The notes: generated by a model not told the origin, from the sequence alone. A stretch of DNA of 64,000 bases from Burkholderia sp. SRS-W-2-2016 (GCF_001931485.1 NZ_MSDV01000026.1:186001-250000); one strand, 5' to 3'; shown: positions 52,859 to 62,027, counted from the first letter of the stretch. Translations and numbers: made by a program.

Positions 52859-53926
52859 ATGAATCACTCGTTTCGGGCAGCCCAACCGCTCATCAAATCG
52901 CGCCACCTCGCGCGGCCAGGCTTCGCCGTCATCGCCGCGCTGCTCGCGATTCACACGCCCACCGCCCACGCACAAAGCAGCGTCACGCTATACGGCGCGA
53001 TCGACACCAGCGTCGAAATCACCAACCCCGGCGCCGGTGCTGTCGTGCGGATGGACTCGGGCGCGTATCGCGGCTCGCGCTTCGGCGTGCGCGGCGCCGA
53101 GGATATCGGCAACGGCGTGAAAATCCTGTTCGATCTCGAGAACGGTTTCAATTCGACGGACGGCGGCTTCGCGGTCGCGAACACGATGTTCAACCGCCAG
53201 GCGTGGATCGGCGTGGGCTCGCGCTACGGCACGTTGCGCATGGGCCGCCAGTACTCGCCGATCTACATTCCGTTCAAAGGCCAGCTCGATGCGTTCGGCG
53301 CGGGCACGCTCGCGTCGGGTCTCGACAATCTGTCGAAGATCACGCCGTATTTCAGCAACGCGGTGAGCTACCTGTCGCCGGAGATACACGGCTTCTCGAC
53401 CACGGTGATGACCTCGCTGCGCGATGCGAGCGACGGCGACGGCAACGGCCTCGCCGGTCACGTCGAAACCTTCGCGTGGCACGACGGACCGCTGCGCGTG
53501 TCGTACGCGCATCAACAGACGCACGGCAGCGGCGCGTTGCGCGCGAATCTCGGCGGCGTGTCGTACGCATTCGGCCCGCTGACCGGCTTTCTGTCGTATT
53601 TCAATGGCGATGGCGGCACGCCGCGCTATCACAACGACGGCGTATCGGTTTCGGCACGCTATGCGGTCAATCGCGCGTTGCGCGTGTCGCTCGGATACAC
53701 GTATCTGCGCGACCGCTCGGGCGGCGACAACGACGCCGACCAGTACAGCGCCGCGTGCGAATACGATCTGTCGAAAAGTCTGCTGCTCTATGCGAGCGCG
53801 GGATGGCTGCACAATCGCGGCGCGGCGACGTTCACTCTCAAGGGCGTCAACGTTACGGGGCTGACGCCTTCTTGGCCGGGCGCGTCGGTGCGAGGGGTGC
53901 AGTTCGGGATGATCGAACGTTTTTGA
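52859..53926 (+). CDS. Outer-membrane porin, Burkholderia general type (second)
   Basis: ATG 52859 gives 355 residues with a signal peptide (AVIAALLAIHTPTAHAQ) followed by SSVTLYGAIDTSVEI. GSRFGVRGAEDIGNGVKILF, MFNRQAWIGVGSRYGTLRMG, RQYSP and the terminal Phe in FGMIERF are typical. It is somewhat shorter than the porin at 38591. The longer frame upstream crosses the gcd terminator and is not coding. No operator motif of the first cluster is seen upstream. Confidence 0.93.
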   Translation: MNHSFRAAQPLIKSRHLARPGFAVIAALLAIHTPTAHAQSSVTLYGAIDTSVEITNPGAGAVVRMDSGAYRGSRFGVRGAEDIGNGVKILFDLENGFNSTDGGFAVANTMFNRQAWIGVGSRYGTLRMGRQYSPIYIPFKGQLDAFGAGTLASGLDNLSKITPYFSNAVSYLSPEIHGFSTTVMTSLRDASDGDGNGLAGHVETFAWHDGPLRVSYAHQQTHGSGALRANLGGVSYAFGPLTGFLSYFNGDGGTPRYHNDGVSVSARYAVNRALRVSLGYTYLRDRSGGDNDADQYSAACEYDLSKSLLLYASAGWLHNRGAATFTLKGVNVTGLTPSWPGASVRGVQFGMIERF

Positions 53927-53989
53927 GCGGCGGCTGCAGTGCGATTCGCGCATGAACGTGAGAACCGCGCGAGCGTCTGAAGCGCAAAT

Positions 53990-54029
53990 GGAAAGCGGGC
54001 CGTCACGCGCACGCGGCGGCCCGCTTTCC
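53990..54029. terminator. Long inverted repeat between convergent porin and iclR genes
   Basis: A perfect 13-bp stem (GGAAAGCGGGCCG / CGGCCCGCTTTCC) with a 14-base loop sits between the two convergent genes. It lacks a T-run, but the place suits a bidirectional terminator. Confidence 0.6.
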
Positions 54030-54098
54030 ACCAAAACCCAAGGATCCCGCAACAACTCTCGGCGACCGCACCGGCCGCCGAGAGCGTCCAGCGTCCCG

Positions 54099-54998
54099 TC
54101 AGACTCGAACCGACGAACGAGTGCGCCGCTTCGCCGGCGCCGTGGACGCCGAAGCAGTCACCGCCTCCTCCGCAGTCGCCACCCCCACCGCCTCAGACGA
54201 CCGCTTGAACAACGGCGAACTCAGCGTCGCGGCCCCCATATCCGCCGCCGCGCTCAGCAGCGACGGCGCCAACTCCTTCAGCCGCGCTTCCGGCAACCGG
54301 CTGGTCGGCCCCGCCAGACTGACGATCCCGACCACGTCGCCGGTCACCGGATTCCTCACCGGCGCCGCGATCGACGTCATCCCCGCTTCGTAGGTCTCGA
54401 TCGCCATCCCATAGCCGCGTTCGCGCGCGCCGCTTAAATCCTTCATGAACTGCTGGATGGTTTTCGGCGCGCGCGGCGCGCTCACCGATTTCGGCGCGAG
54501 CCCGCCCTGCTTCGACACCAGTTCGATCGCCCGTTCGTCCGGCAGTGTGGACAGCCACGCCTGGCCGCTCGCGGTGCAATGCAGCGGCGGCTGGCTGCCC
54601 ATGTCCGGGTCGTAGCGCAGCCCCGACTTCGCGCCCTGCGCCTTGCCGACGAAGGTCAAATGATCGCCCTCGACCACGCCGAGCCGCGCCAGCTCGCCCG
54701 ACGACTCCGCCAGCCGGTCGAGCACCGGCTGCGAAATATCGGACACGCCGCTGGTCGACAGATAGATCAGCCCGAGCGACACCAGCTTCAGCGCCAGCAT
54801 GTACTCGCCGTGATCCTCGTCCTGGCGCACGAAGCCTTCGTCGATCAGCATCGCCAGCAGACGATGCGTGCCGCTGCGCGGAATGTTCAGCGTGTCCGCG
54901 ATCTCCGCAAGCTGCATGCGGCCGCCATTTTTCGCCAACAGTTCGAGTACCGCCAGCGCCCGCTCCAGATTGCCTGCCATAGCTTTAATCTCATTCAA
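54099..54998 (-). CDS. IclR-family transcriptional regulator (second)
   Basis: The 299-residue protein has the winged helix ALAVLELLAKNGGRMQLAEI, then ADTLNIPRSGTHRLLAMLID and EGFVRQDEDHGEYMLALKLV, plus an effector domain with LHCTASGQAWLSTL and GYGMAIETYEAGMTSIAAPV. An extra Ala/Thr-rich tail ends in KRRTRSSVRV. The dyad ATTCCA-N3-TGGAAT sits 28-42 bp upstream of its start, and related dyads are in the two divergent regions at 58386 and 60541, so autoregulation and control of the whole cluster are likely. An alternative start is 54977. Confidence 0.92.
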   Translation of the reverse strand: MNEIKAMAGNLERALAVLELLAKNGGRMQLAEIADTLNIPRSGTHRLLAMLIDEGFVRQDEDHGEYMLALKLVSLGLIYLSTSGVSDISQPVLDRLAESSGELARLGVVEGDHLTFVGKAQGAKSGLRYDPDMGSQPPLHCTASGQAWLSTLPDERAIELVSKQGGLAPKSVSAPRAPKTIQQFMKDLSGARERGYGMAIETYEAGMTSIAAPVRNPVTGDVVGIVSLAGPTSRLPEARLKELAPSLLSAAADMGAATLSSPLFKRSSEAVGVATAEEAVTASASTAPAKRRTRSSVRV

Positions 54999-55025
54999 AA
55001 CAGTCGAGACGCAAATGAGAACATG

Positions 55026-55040
55026 ATTCCAGTGTGGAAT
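55026..55040. promoter_or_regulatory. IclR-type dyad upstream of the second iclR (ATTCCA-N3-TGGAAT)
   Basis: Perfect 6-bp arms around GTG. Compared with the sites at 58389 and 60541 the half-sites are in the reverse order, but use the same TGGAAT/ATTCCA words. Confidence 0.55.
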
Positions 55041-55097
55041 TCAAGCGAAATCGTCTGCGCGGGCGGCCGTCGGAGGGCCCCCTCTAAAGCGGCGCGC

Positions 55098-55931
55098 TCA
55101 AGCGGTGACGCGGGCCTGTTCGAGCACCGCCAGCGTCGCTTCGCGCAGACGGCGCGCGCGCTGCACCGCGCTCGCGGTTTTCGCCCACTCCTCGTTCGGC
55201 ACTTCGACGCTGACCGGCAGATGATCCGGCAGCGCGCGCAGGATGCCGACCAGATCGAGGCCGCCTTCGCCCGGCGTCATCCGCGCGCAGCGCGCCTGGT
55301 ACAGCAGCGTGTCGAGATCGCTCGGACGCTCGGCCGGCGCGTCGCAGAACTGCACATAGCCGAAGTACTCGCGCGGCAGCGCGCGCAGTTCGTCGAGCGA
55401 CGAGCCGGCGCGGTCGAAGTGAATCGGATCAATGATCAGCCCGGTGTTCTGCTTGCCGCTCGCCTTCACGATGCGCGCGCCTTCGGTGATGTTCTTCACG
55501 TCGGTCCACGGCATCGGTTCGAGCGACGGCGTCAGCCCGAGCGGCGCGGCCAGATCGCACAGCTGACCGAGCCGGTCGACGGTACGCGCCGCATCGGGAT
55601 CGTTACCGGCAACCAGGATGTAGCGCGCGCCGAGTTCGGCGGCGGTTTCGAGCATCGGCTTGTACGCGTTCACGTCGGTATCCGGCTTCAAACGCAGGAT
55701 CTCCGCGTCGAGCACGCGCATCCCGGTGTCTTTCAGCACCGCGAGCGTTTCGCGCTTCAGCGCGGTATCGCCGACGATTTCATGGCGCACTTCGTGATCG
55801 GTCGCGGGCAGCAGGCGCAGGCCGACGTAGTCGTAGCCCGCGTCGACCGCGCACCGCACCATCTGCGGCGGCGACAGTTCGAGTACGGTCAGCGCCGACA
55901 ACGACAGCGCGCGCGCATTGGTCTGATTCAT
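55098..55931 (-). CDS. Sugar phosphate isomerase/epimerase-like TIM-barrel protein
   Basis: The 277-residue protein starts with LSALTVLELSPPQMVRCAVD and shows TIM-barrel elements of the AP-endonuclease-2/xylose-isomerase-like family: GYDYVGLRLLPATDHEV, LDAEILRLKPDTDVN, GARYILVAGNDPDA, LTPSLEPMPWTDVKN with the first metal Glu, GLIIDPIHFDRAGSS with the metal Asp/His, FGYVQFCDAP and PVSVEVPNEEW with the last Glu. So the divalent-metal site looks intact. Members include isomerases, epimerases and dehydroshikimate dehydratases; the substrate cannot be told. AGGAGAG precedes the ATG. Confidence 0.87.
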   Translation of the reverse strand: MNQTNARALSLSALTVLELSPPQMVRCAVDAGYDYVGLRLLPATDHEVRHEIVGDTALKRETLAVLKDTGMRVLDAEILRLKPDTDVNAYKPMLETAAELGARYILVAGNDPDAARTVDRLGQLCDLAAPLGLTPSLEPMPWTDVKNITEGARIVKASGKQNTGLIIDPIHFDRAGSSLDELRALPREYFGYVQFCDAPAERPSDLDTLLYQARCARMTPGEGGLDLVGILRALPDHLPVSVEVPNEEWAKTASAVQRARRLREATLAVLEQARVTA

Positions 55932-55976
55932 GATCTCTCCTGGTAGCGGTTCGTTTCGTATTGCATCCGGGCTCGC

Positions 55977-56588
55977 TCAGCGCAGCGGCGAGAACGGCGC
56001 GGGCACGTAGATCGTCGATTCCATCGTGGTCAGATGCGCGGGTCCGCCCTTCGGCGGCCAGATGCCGTCCTTCACCGCTTCCGCGCGAATCCGCGAACGT
56101 TCGTCGACACTCGCATACGGCCAGATATTCAGAAAGCGCGGCACGGTGCCGTCGAGCGAATACATCGCGCCGACCAGCGGCGAGCGCTGCGTGCGCTCCG
56201 GCACCGCCTTTTCCCATGCATCGATCGTATGCTGAAGGCTCGCGAGTTTGGTGCCGTACACGCGCATTTCATAGATCCCGCCATGCACGGCCGGTTCGAT
56301 CGGCGGCAGGAACGGAAACAGCGCGTAGCTTTCGACCTTCACGTCATCGATCAACTCGCCGCAGCCGAACGGATTGCCTTCGAGCAGCAGGCGCTTGCGC
56401 TCGTTCACGAGCGCCGCTTCCGATTCGAAGCCGCGCAGCACCATCACCTTGCCGAGCGCGCCGATATCCGAATACCAGCAGCCGAGCAGCGTCGTGCCGG
56501 GTTGCGCGTCGCTCGTCTTGATACGCTCGAATACCTGCGCATTCGCGCCGATCTTCACCGTCAGTGTGACCGTGTCATACAGTGTCAT
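55977..56588 (-). CDS. NIPSNAP-family protein (two-domain)
   Basis: The start at 56588 gives 203 residues. Two ferredoxin-like halves are visible: LYDTVTLTVKIGANAQVFER in the first and GGIYEMRVYGTKLASLQHTI in the second, ending with GPAHLTTMESTIYVPAPFSP. The second half carries the IYEMRxY pattern of NIPSNAP proteins. It overlaps the 3' end of the flavoprotein gene by 14 bp, so the two are probably co-translated. In bacteria such proteins accompany degradation genes; the biochemical role is unclear. Confidence 0.8.
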   Translation of the reverse strand: MTLYDTVTLTVKIGANAQVFERIKTSDAQPGTTLLGCWYSDIGALGKVMVLRGFESEAALVNERKRLLLEGNPFGCGELIDDVKVESYALFPFLPPIEPAVHGGIYEMRVYGTKLASLQHTIDAWEKAVPERTQRSPLVGAMYSLDGTVPRFLNIWPYASVDERSRIRAEAVKDGIWPPKGGPAHLTTMESTIYVPAPFSPLR

Positions 56589-58341
56589 TGCATTGTCCCT
56601 CGATGTGAATGGAAGCAGCGGCGCGCGATACGTCACGCGCATCGGGCGCGGCGCCGGCCAGAGAAAGTCCCGCGAGATAGCCGAAGGTCATCGCGGGGCC
56701 GAGTGTGATGCCGCCGCTCGGGTAGCAGCCGCCCATCATGCTGGCGCTGTCGTTGCCGACCGCGTAGAGGCCGGCGATAGGTTGGTTGTTATCGTCGAGC
56801 ACGCGGGCGTGTGCGTCGGTGGCCAGTCCCGCGAATGTGCCGAGACTGCCCGGCAACAGTTTGACCGCGTAAAAAGGGCCCTTTTCGAGCGGTGCGACGC
56901 ATGGGTTCGGCTGGTGAGACGCGTCGCCCTGCACGCGGTTATACGGTGTCGAGCCGCGGTGAAACTGCGGGTCGAGCCCGTGTTGCGCGTGCCGGTTGTA
57001 CGCGGATACCGTGTCCGTCAGACCCGCCGCGTCGATCCCGCACGCGGCCGCGAGTTCGGCGAGCGTCGCGCCTTTTTTCAGGTAGCCGGAGCGCACATAG
57101 GCGGACACCGGAAACGGAAACGGCTTCGAAAAACCGAGCCCGTAGCGGCGCTGAAAATCGTGATCGCAGATCAGCCACGCACAGACTTCTTCGCCCGCGC
57201 GCGTCACGCCGAACAGCGCGGACATGAAGTCGTAGTAAGACGATGCTTCGTTGACGAAGCGCTGCCCCGCGCGCGTCACCGCAATCACGCCGGGCTTGCC
57301 GCGCTCGATCAGATGCGGAAACGCAACCGCGCCGCCGCGCTGCGGCACCAGCGACACCGGCGCCCACGCGGCCGGTGCCTTCAGCGTCGCATCGAAGCGA
57401 CCGCCGGCCGCTTCGCCGAGGCGGATGCCGTCGCCGGTATTCGAACGCGGCGCGGCGGACCAATGTTCGCGGCCGGACGGCGTGTATGCGAAGGTGCGGG
57501 CGCGCCGCTCGACGTCATGCGGAAAGCCGCCGCACGCGAGCACGACACCGCGCGCCGCGCGCACCTGATGCACAATGCCGTCGATTTCGACTCGCGCGCC
57601 ACTCACGCGGCCATGCTCGCGCAGCAGTTCCAGCGCCTTCGCGTTGGTGCGCAAATCGACCTGCCGATCCAATGCGGACTTCAACAGCCGCGCGACCAGC
57701 GCGTTGCCGTTCACCAGTTGCATCGAACGTCCGTAGCGCAGTTTCTGCCATGCGAACACCGCGAGCCGGCGCGTCACGTAAAGCGCGGACTTCGGCGCGC
57801 GGGTCGCGCGAAAGAAATGCGCGAGGTCCGGGCCCGAGGCCAGCGCGAGGCCCTTAAGCGTGGTGATCGACAACGGCTCGCGCAATTTGTCGATCAGCGG
57901 GCCGAGTTCGCGGCCATCGAACGGCATCGCGCAGACCGAGCGGCCGCCGGTCGCCGCGCCGGGCGACGTATGAAAATCGGGAATCCGGTTGCCATCGATG
58001 AAACGCATGGCAGTGTTGCGCTCGAAGAACTCGATCATCCGCGGACCGTGTTCGAGCAGTGCATCCGCCTTGCTCTCATCGAACTGCGCTCCAAGCTCGC
58101 TTTGCAGGTACGTGCGCGGCGCTTCGATGTCCTCACGGATACCGGCGCGCGTCGCCAGCGGGTTGCGCGGAATCCACATCCAGCCGCCCGACCACGCGCT
58201 CGTGCCGCCGAACACCGCTTCTTTCTCCGCGACGAACACGCGCAAGCCTTGCGCGGCCGCGGTCACCGCCGCGGCCAGTCCGCCGGCGCCTGAACCCAGC
58301 ACCAGCACATCGCATTCGAGAATCGCTTCACTCATCTCCAC
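56575..58341 (-). CDS. FAD-dependent oxidoreductase, 3-ketosteroid dehydrogenase/fumarate-reductase family
   Basis: The GTG at 58341 lies 6 bases after GGAAG; ATG 58335 is the alternative. The 588-residue protein has the FAD fold VLVLGSGAGGLAAAVTAAAQ near residue 11, GGTSAWSGGWMWIPRN near 45, and GVVLACGGFPHD near 280. The C-terminal GLYAVGNDSASMMGGCYPSG and GITLGPAMTFGYLAG close the FAD site, as in KstD and related dehydrogenases, where a C-C bond of a cyclic ketone is desaturated. The substrate here need not be a steroid. It is divergent from the epimerase gene, and the dyad at 58386 lies in the gap. Confidence 0.9.
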   Translation of the reverse strand: MEMSEAILECDVLVLGSGAGGLAAAVTAAAQGLRVFVAEKEAVFGGTSAWSGGWMWIPRNPLATRAGIREDIEAPRTYLQSELGAQFDESKADALLEHGPRMIEFFERNTAMRFIDGNRIPDFHTSPGAATGGRSVCAMPFDGRELGPLIDKLREPLSITTLKGLALASGPDLAHFFRATRAPKSALYVTRRLAVFAWQKLRYGRSMQLVNGNALVARLLKSALDRQVDLRTNAKALELLREHGRVSGARVEIDGIVHQVRAARGVVLACGGFPHDVERRARTFAYTPSGREHWSAAPRSNTGDGIRLGEAAGGRFDATLKAPAAWAPVSLVPQRGGAVAFPHLIERGKPGVIAVTRAGQRFVNEASSYYDFMSALFGVTRAGEEVCAWLICDHDFQRRYGLGFSKPFPFPVSAYVRSGYLKKGATLAELAAACGIDAAGLTDTVSAYNRHAQHGLDPQFHRGSTPYNRVQGDASHQPNPCVAPLEKGPFYAVKLLPGSLGTFAGLATDAHARVLDDNNQPIAGLYAVGNDSASMMGGCYPSGGITLGPAMTFGYLAGLSLAGAAPDARDVSRAAASIHIEGQCNDTV

Positions 58342-58385
58342 CGTGTTCTTCCAAGGTATCGCAGTTGTTATGGAATGAATTTATT

Positions 58386-58406
58386 TTGTTGAATACTATT
58401 CCACAA
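58386..58406. promoter_or_regulatory. IclR-type dyad between flavoprotein and epimerase genes
   Basis: TTGTTGAAT and ATTCCACAA are inverted arms around ACT with one mismatch; the core is TTGAAT-N3-ATTCCA (58389-58403). It is about 45 bp from either start and likely controls both. Confidence 0.65.
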
Positions 58407-58449
58407 TAGGGCATCTTGCAAAGACTTTATGACGACAAGGAGGAGTGAC

Positions 58450-59358
58450 ATGCGAGTACTGGTAACGGGCGGCAGCGGTTTTCTGGGTGCGTGGATCATG
58501 CGGCGGCTGCTCGCGCGCGGCATCGATTGCGTCGCGTTCGATCTGCACGCGAAGCCGCAACTGCTGGCCGCGCTTGCGCCCGAGCGCGCGGCGACGGTTC
58601 AGTGGCGCAGCGGCGACATCGCGCAGGCCGTCGACGTGGCGAACGCGCTACAAGGCTGCGACGCGGTGATTCACCTGGCCGGCATCCTGACGCCCGATTG
58701 CGCGGCCAATCCGGTGCGCGGTGCGCAGATCAATCTGCTCGGCACGCTGAACGTGTTCGATGCGGCCCGCGCGGCCGGTCTGCCGCGCGTGCTGTACGCG
58801 AGCAGCGCCGGCGTGTTCGGCCCCGCCGATGGCGCGACGCCGTTTCCGCAAACCCACTACGGCGCGTTCAAGCTCGCGTGCGAAGGCTCGGCGCGCGCGT
58901 ACTGGAACGACCACGGGATCGCCAGCGTCGGCTTCCGGCCGCTGGTCGTGTACGGCGCGGGCCGCGAAACCGGTTCGAGCGCGGGGCCGAGCCTCGCGTG
59001 CCGCGCGGCCGCGCGCAACGAGCGCTACACGATGCCGTTCAGCGGCTCGACCGGCTTCGTGTTCGCCGACGACGTCGCCGCCGCGTATGAAGCCGCGTTG
59101 CTGCGCGACATCGAAGGCGCGCACGCGTTCACGCTCGCCGGCCAGATCGCTTCGGTAACCGAAGTAATCGACACGCTCGCGACGCTCGTGCCGGGTTCGC
59201 GCATCGACGCGAGCGGCGCGCCGCTGCCGATCGCGACCGCCTTTCCGCACGATCCCGAACTGGCGCGACTGCTGCCCGGTCTGCCGCGGACTTCGCTCGA
59301 AGAAGGACTGCGGCAGACGGTGGCGTTCTATCGCAACGCCACCGCCGCCGTGCAATAG
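58450..59358 (+). CDS. NAD-dependent epimerase/dehydratase family protein
   Basis: ATG 58450 after AAGGAGGAG gives 302 residues. An extended SDR: VLVTGGSGFLGAWIMRRL at the start, VIHLAGILTPDCA near 75, VLYASSAGVFG near 115 with catalytic Ser, and HYGAFKLACEG near 140 with Tyr and Lys. Substrate part: GFRPLVVYGAGRETG. Family members act on nucleotide sugars or aldonates; the absence of sugar-activating genes suggests a free aldose or acid. It is divergent from the flavoprotein gene. Confidence 0.92.
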   Translation: MRVLVTGGSGFLGAWIMRRLLARGIDCVAFDLHAKPQLLAALAPERAATVQWRSGDIAQAVDVANALQGCDAVIHLAGILTPDCAANPVRGAQINLLGTLNVFDAARAAGLPRVLYASSAGVFGPADGATPFPQTHYGAFKLACEGSARAYWNDHGIASVGFRPLVVYGAGRETGSSAGPSLACRAAARNERYTMPFSGSTGFVFADDVAAAYEAALLRDIEGAHAFTLAGQIASVTEVIDTLATLVPGSRIDASGAPLPIATAFPHDPELARLLPGLPRTSLEEGLRQTVAFYRNATAAVQ

Positions 59359-59390
59359 CCGCGCAATAGCGGTATAAGCGCCGCGCCCGC

Positions 59391-60446
59391 TCAGCCCCCC
59401 GCGCCGTCCACCGGCGCGGGCGCGACCGGCTCGCGCGCCGCCGCCGCGCGCTTGACCGCGAGCGTCGCGGCGAGCGTGCGCGCGGCGTCGTCGACCGAAC
59501 ACAGCGGCGTTTCCTCACGCGCGATCACCGCCGCGAAGTGGCGCAACTGCTCGTGATACGGATCGGCCGCGTGCGGCGTGCTGCGCTCGACGGTCAGCGG
59601 CTCATGCCAGCCCTTGTTCGCGCGGTACTCCCACACGTCCAGTTGCGGCAGCGTCAGCGACGCATCGGTGCCGATCAGGTAATGCGTGTTCACCTGCTGA
59701 CGCGGATAGTGCGCGGCTTCTCCCGCCGCCAGATCCCAGTTCCAAGGCGACGCCGCACAGTCGGATACGGCCAGCGTGCCGAGCGCACCGTTGGCGAAGC
59801 GCAACACCACGGCGGCGGTGTCTTCCACCTCGAAGCCGCGCACCGCATTCGAACTCAGCGCCTGCACCTCGACGATCTCGCCGAGCAGAAACCGCATGAT
59901 GTCGATGTCGTGAATCAGGTTGATCAGCACCGGTCCGCCGCCCGCGCGACGGCGCCATTCGACGTCGAAATACGCGTCGGGCTTGTAGAACGTCGCCAGC
60001 GCGTTGGCCGCGACCGGCGTGCCGAGCCGCCCCGACTGCACGATCTCTCGCGCGCGCCGCAGGATCGGGTTATGGCGCCGGTGATGGCCGACCAGCAGCG
60101 GCACGCCCGCTTCCCGCGCGGCGCGGCTCAGGCGTCGCGCTTCGTCGATGTCGTCAGTCACCGGCTTCTCGATCAGCGCCGGCACGCCGCGCGCGATGCA
60201 CGCGAGCCCCACGTCGACGTGCGTCGCATTCGGCGTCGCGACGATCGCGCCTTCCGGGCGCACTTCATCGAGCAGCGCCTGATAGTCGGCGAACCAGCGC
60301 AGCCCTTCGGCGCGCGCGAATTCCTGCGCCGCCGGCGACGGGTCCGCGATCGCGACCACCTCCACCTGCGGATGCAGCCGCGCCCGCTCCACATGCATGC
60401 GCCCGATCGCGCCCGCGCCGATTACAGCCAAACGTCTGCGTGCCAT
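59391..60446 (-). CDS. Gfo/Idh/MocA-family oxidoreductase
   Basis: The ATG at 60446, with AAGGAGAAG upstream, gives 351 residues; the codon before is TTG. It has RRLAVIGAGAIGRMHVERA for NAD(P), AIVATPNATHVD near 70, and the catalytic EKPVTDDIDEARRL motif near 95 with its Lys. LINLIHDIDIMRFLLGEIVE near 180 has the His of this family. Such enzymes oxidise or epimerise sugars, inositols or related polyols. It is convergent with the epimerase and divergent from the ABC transporter gene. Confidence 0.92.
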   Translation of the reverse strand: MARRRLAVIGAGAIGRMHVERARLHPQVEVVAIADPSPAAQEFARAEGLRWFADYQALLDEVRPEGAIVATPNATHVDVGLACIARGVPALIEKPVTDDIDEARRLSRAAREAGVPLLVGHHRRHNPILRRAREIVQSGRLGTPVAANALATFYKPDAYFDVEWRRRAGGGPVLINLIHDIDIMRFLLGEIVEVQALSSNAVRGFEVEDTAAVVLRFANGALGTLAVSDCAASPWNWDLAAGEAAHYPRQQVNTHYLIGTDASLTLPQLDVWEYRANKGWHEPLTVERSTPHAADPYHEQLRHFAAVIAREETPLCSVDDAARTLAATLAVKRAAAAREPVAPAPVDGAGG

Positions 60447-60540
60447 CAACTCTTCTCCTTGGGATCAATTGCTTCGTTGAACACATCGTTTCGATTCATT
60501 CCAGGTGAATACCCGGATACTCCGAAACCAGTTTTAATTG

Positions 60541-60555
60541 TTGAATGCTATTCCA
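60541..60555. promoter_or_regulatory. IclR-type dyad between Gfo/Idh and ABC transporter genes
   Basis: TTGAAT-GCT-ATTCCA, identical to the core at 58389 except for one spacer base; shared flanking TTG continues the match. It lies 95 bp from the Gfo/Idh start and 63 bp from the ABC binding-protein start. Confidence 0.65.
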
Positions 60556-60617
60556 ATTAAGACACGAGTTCACGAAGTTTTTCGAATTCACCTGCCGACC
60601 GGCGCGGAGACAGACAG

Positions 60618-61928
60618 ATGAAAGACCAACCCAAGCAAACCGAAACCATCCACGACACCACCCACGACACCGCGCCCGGCGCAACCACCGGCGGCGGCAT
60701 CACGCGCCGCGCGTGGCTCGCCACCGCGGGCAAGACGCTCGCGAGCGGCGCGGCGGTGCTGGCCGCGCCGGCGATCGTGCGCGCGCAAGGCGAGCAGCCG
60801 CTCAAACTCGGCCTGCTGATGGCCAAACAGGGCGTGTGGACCGAACAGGGTGAAGTGATCGCCAACGGCGTAAAGCTCGCGCTCGACGACGCGAACAACC
60901 AGGCGCGCGGCCGCCGCCTCGAGCTGGTCTGGTACGACGAACCGAATCCGCAGTCGGCGCAGCAGAACATGCAGAAGCTGGTCGAGCAGGACAAGGTGAT
61001 CGCGGTGATCGGCGGCACCAACAGCGGCACGTCGCTGGCGATGTCGTCGGTCGCGAATCGCACGAAGACGCCGTATATCGCGCCGAACGCCGCTGCGCGC
61101 GAGCTGACCGGCAGCAGCTGCAATCCGTACACGTTCCGCGTGCTGAGCCCGACGCCGGTCACCTGCCGCGCGCTCGCGCCGTCGCTGCTGGCGATCGGCA
61201 AGAAGTGGCACTTCCTCGTCGCGAACTACGCGTATGGACAGGACATCCAGCGTTCGATGTCCGAGCTGCTGAAGCAGTCGGGCGGCACGATGACCGGCGC
61301 CGATGTGACGCCGCTGAACACCACCGACTTCAGCTCGTTCATCCTGAAGATCCGCCAGTCGAAGCCGGATGTCGTGCTGCTCGGTCTGCCGGGCGGCGAC
61401 CTGTCGACCTTCCTCAAGCAGTACGCGGAAATGGGCATGAAGGACAAGATTCCGGTCGCCTGTCCGATCATCGGCGACTCCGATCTGTGGTCGATCAGCG
61501 CGGACGCGGCCACCGGCTACTACGGCAAGCCGTGGCACTTCAGCGCGCCGGGTCATTCGCCGGAAGAGATCGCGTTCATCAAGAAGTACACCGCGAAGTA
61601 CGGCAAACCGCCGGCCGACAAGGCATGGATCGGGTGGTTTACGACCCGCGCGCTGCTCGCCGGCGTCAACCAGGCGAAGAGCACATCGGGCCAGGACATC
61701 GTGCAGAGCCTGGAGACCGTGCAGTTCGGCGACAGCAGCGGCCCCGCGTACTTCCGGCCGTGGGATCACCAGATGCTGCGGCGCTGGACCGTGTTCAAGG
61801 TGAAGGACCACATCGCCGACAAATGGGACTGGCTCGATCAGGTGTCGGCTGTGCCGCAAAACCCGGCCGAACTCGACAAGCTGTACGGCTCGAAGCAGGA
61901 GATCGGCTGCACGATGGCGGCGCGCTGA
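60618..61928 (+). CDS. ABC transporter substrate-binding protein (branched-chain amino acid/LivK type)
   Basis: The 436-residue protein has a twin-arginine-like leader (TRRAWLATAGKTLASGAAVL, cleavage near IVRAQ) preceded by a Thr/His-rich stretch. The mature part is a LivK-type periplasmic binding protein: LKLGLLMAKQGVWTEQGEVI, ELVWYDEPNPQSAQQNMQKL, VIAVIGGTNSGTSLAM and FSSFILKIRQSKPDVVLLGL. Despite the family name, many members bind aromatic or aliphatic carboxylates. It is the first gene of the ABC unit and is 100 bp ahead of livH, with a hairpin between. Confidence 0.92.
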   Translation: MKDQPKQTETIHDTTHDTAPGATTGGGITRRAWLATAGKTLASGAAVLAAPAIVRAQGEQPLKLGLLMAKQGVWTEQGEVIANGVKLALDDANNQARGRRLELVWYDEPNPQSAQQNMQKLVEQDKVIAVIGGTNSGTSLAMSSVANRTKTPYIAPNAAARELTGSSCNPYTFRVLSPTPVTCRALAPSLLAIGKKWHFLVANYAYGQDIQRSMSELLKQSGGTMTGADVTPLNTTDFSSFILKIRQSKPDVVLLGLPGGDLSTFLKQYAEMGMKDKIPVACPIIGDSDLWSISADAATGYYGKPWHFSAPGHSPEEIAFIKKYTAKYGKPPADKAWIGWFTTRALLAGVNQAKSTSGQDIVQSLETVQFGDSSGPAYFRPWDHQMLRRWTVFKVKDHIADKWDWLDQVSAVPQNPAELDKLYGSKQEIGCTMAAR

Positions 61929-61955
61929 CGCACTGACGCGCAGTGACGCGATCAC

Positions 61956-61985
61956 GCCGCCGCTGCGCCCACGCGCCGCGGCGGC
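61956..61985 (+). other. Hairpin between the binding-protein and livH genes
   Basis: GCCGCCGC and GCGGCGGC form an 8-bp stem with a 14-base loop. Such hairpins after binding-protein genes often favour a higher level of that protein by protecting the upstream mRNA. Confidence 0.4.
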
Positions 61986-62027
61986 TAAGCGTTCCCCGAG
62001 TTTCTCGCAGTCACCTGGAGTACAGGC

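Noticed and set aside
56374..58293. A 639-codon plus-strand frame antisense to the flavoprotein gene.
   Set aside because: It is the mirror of a well-supported FAD enzyme and has an Arg/His-rich composition without motifs.
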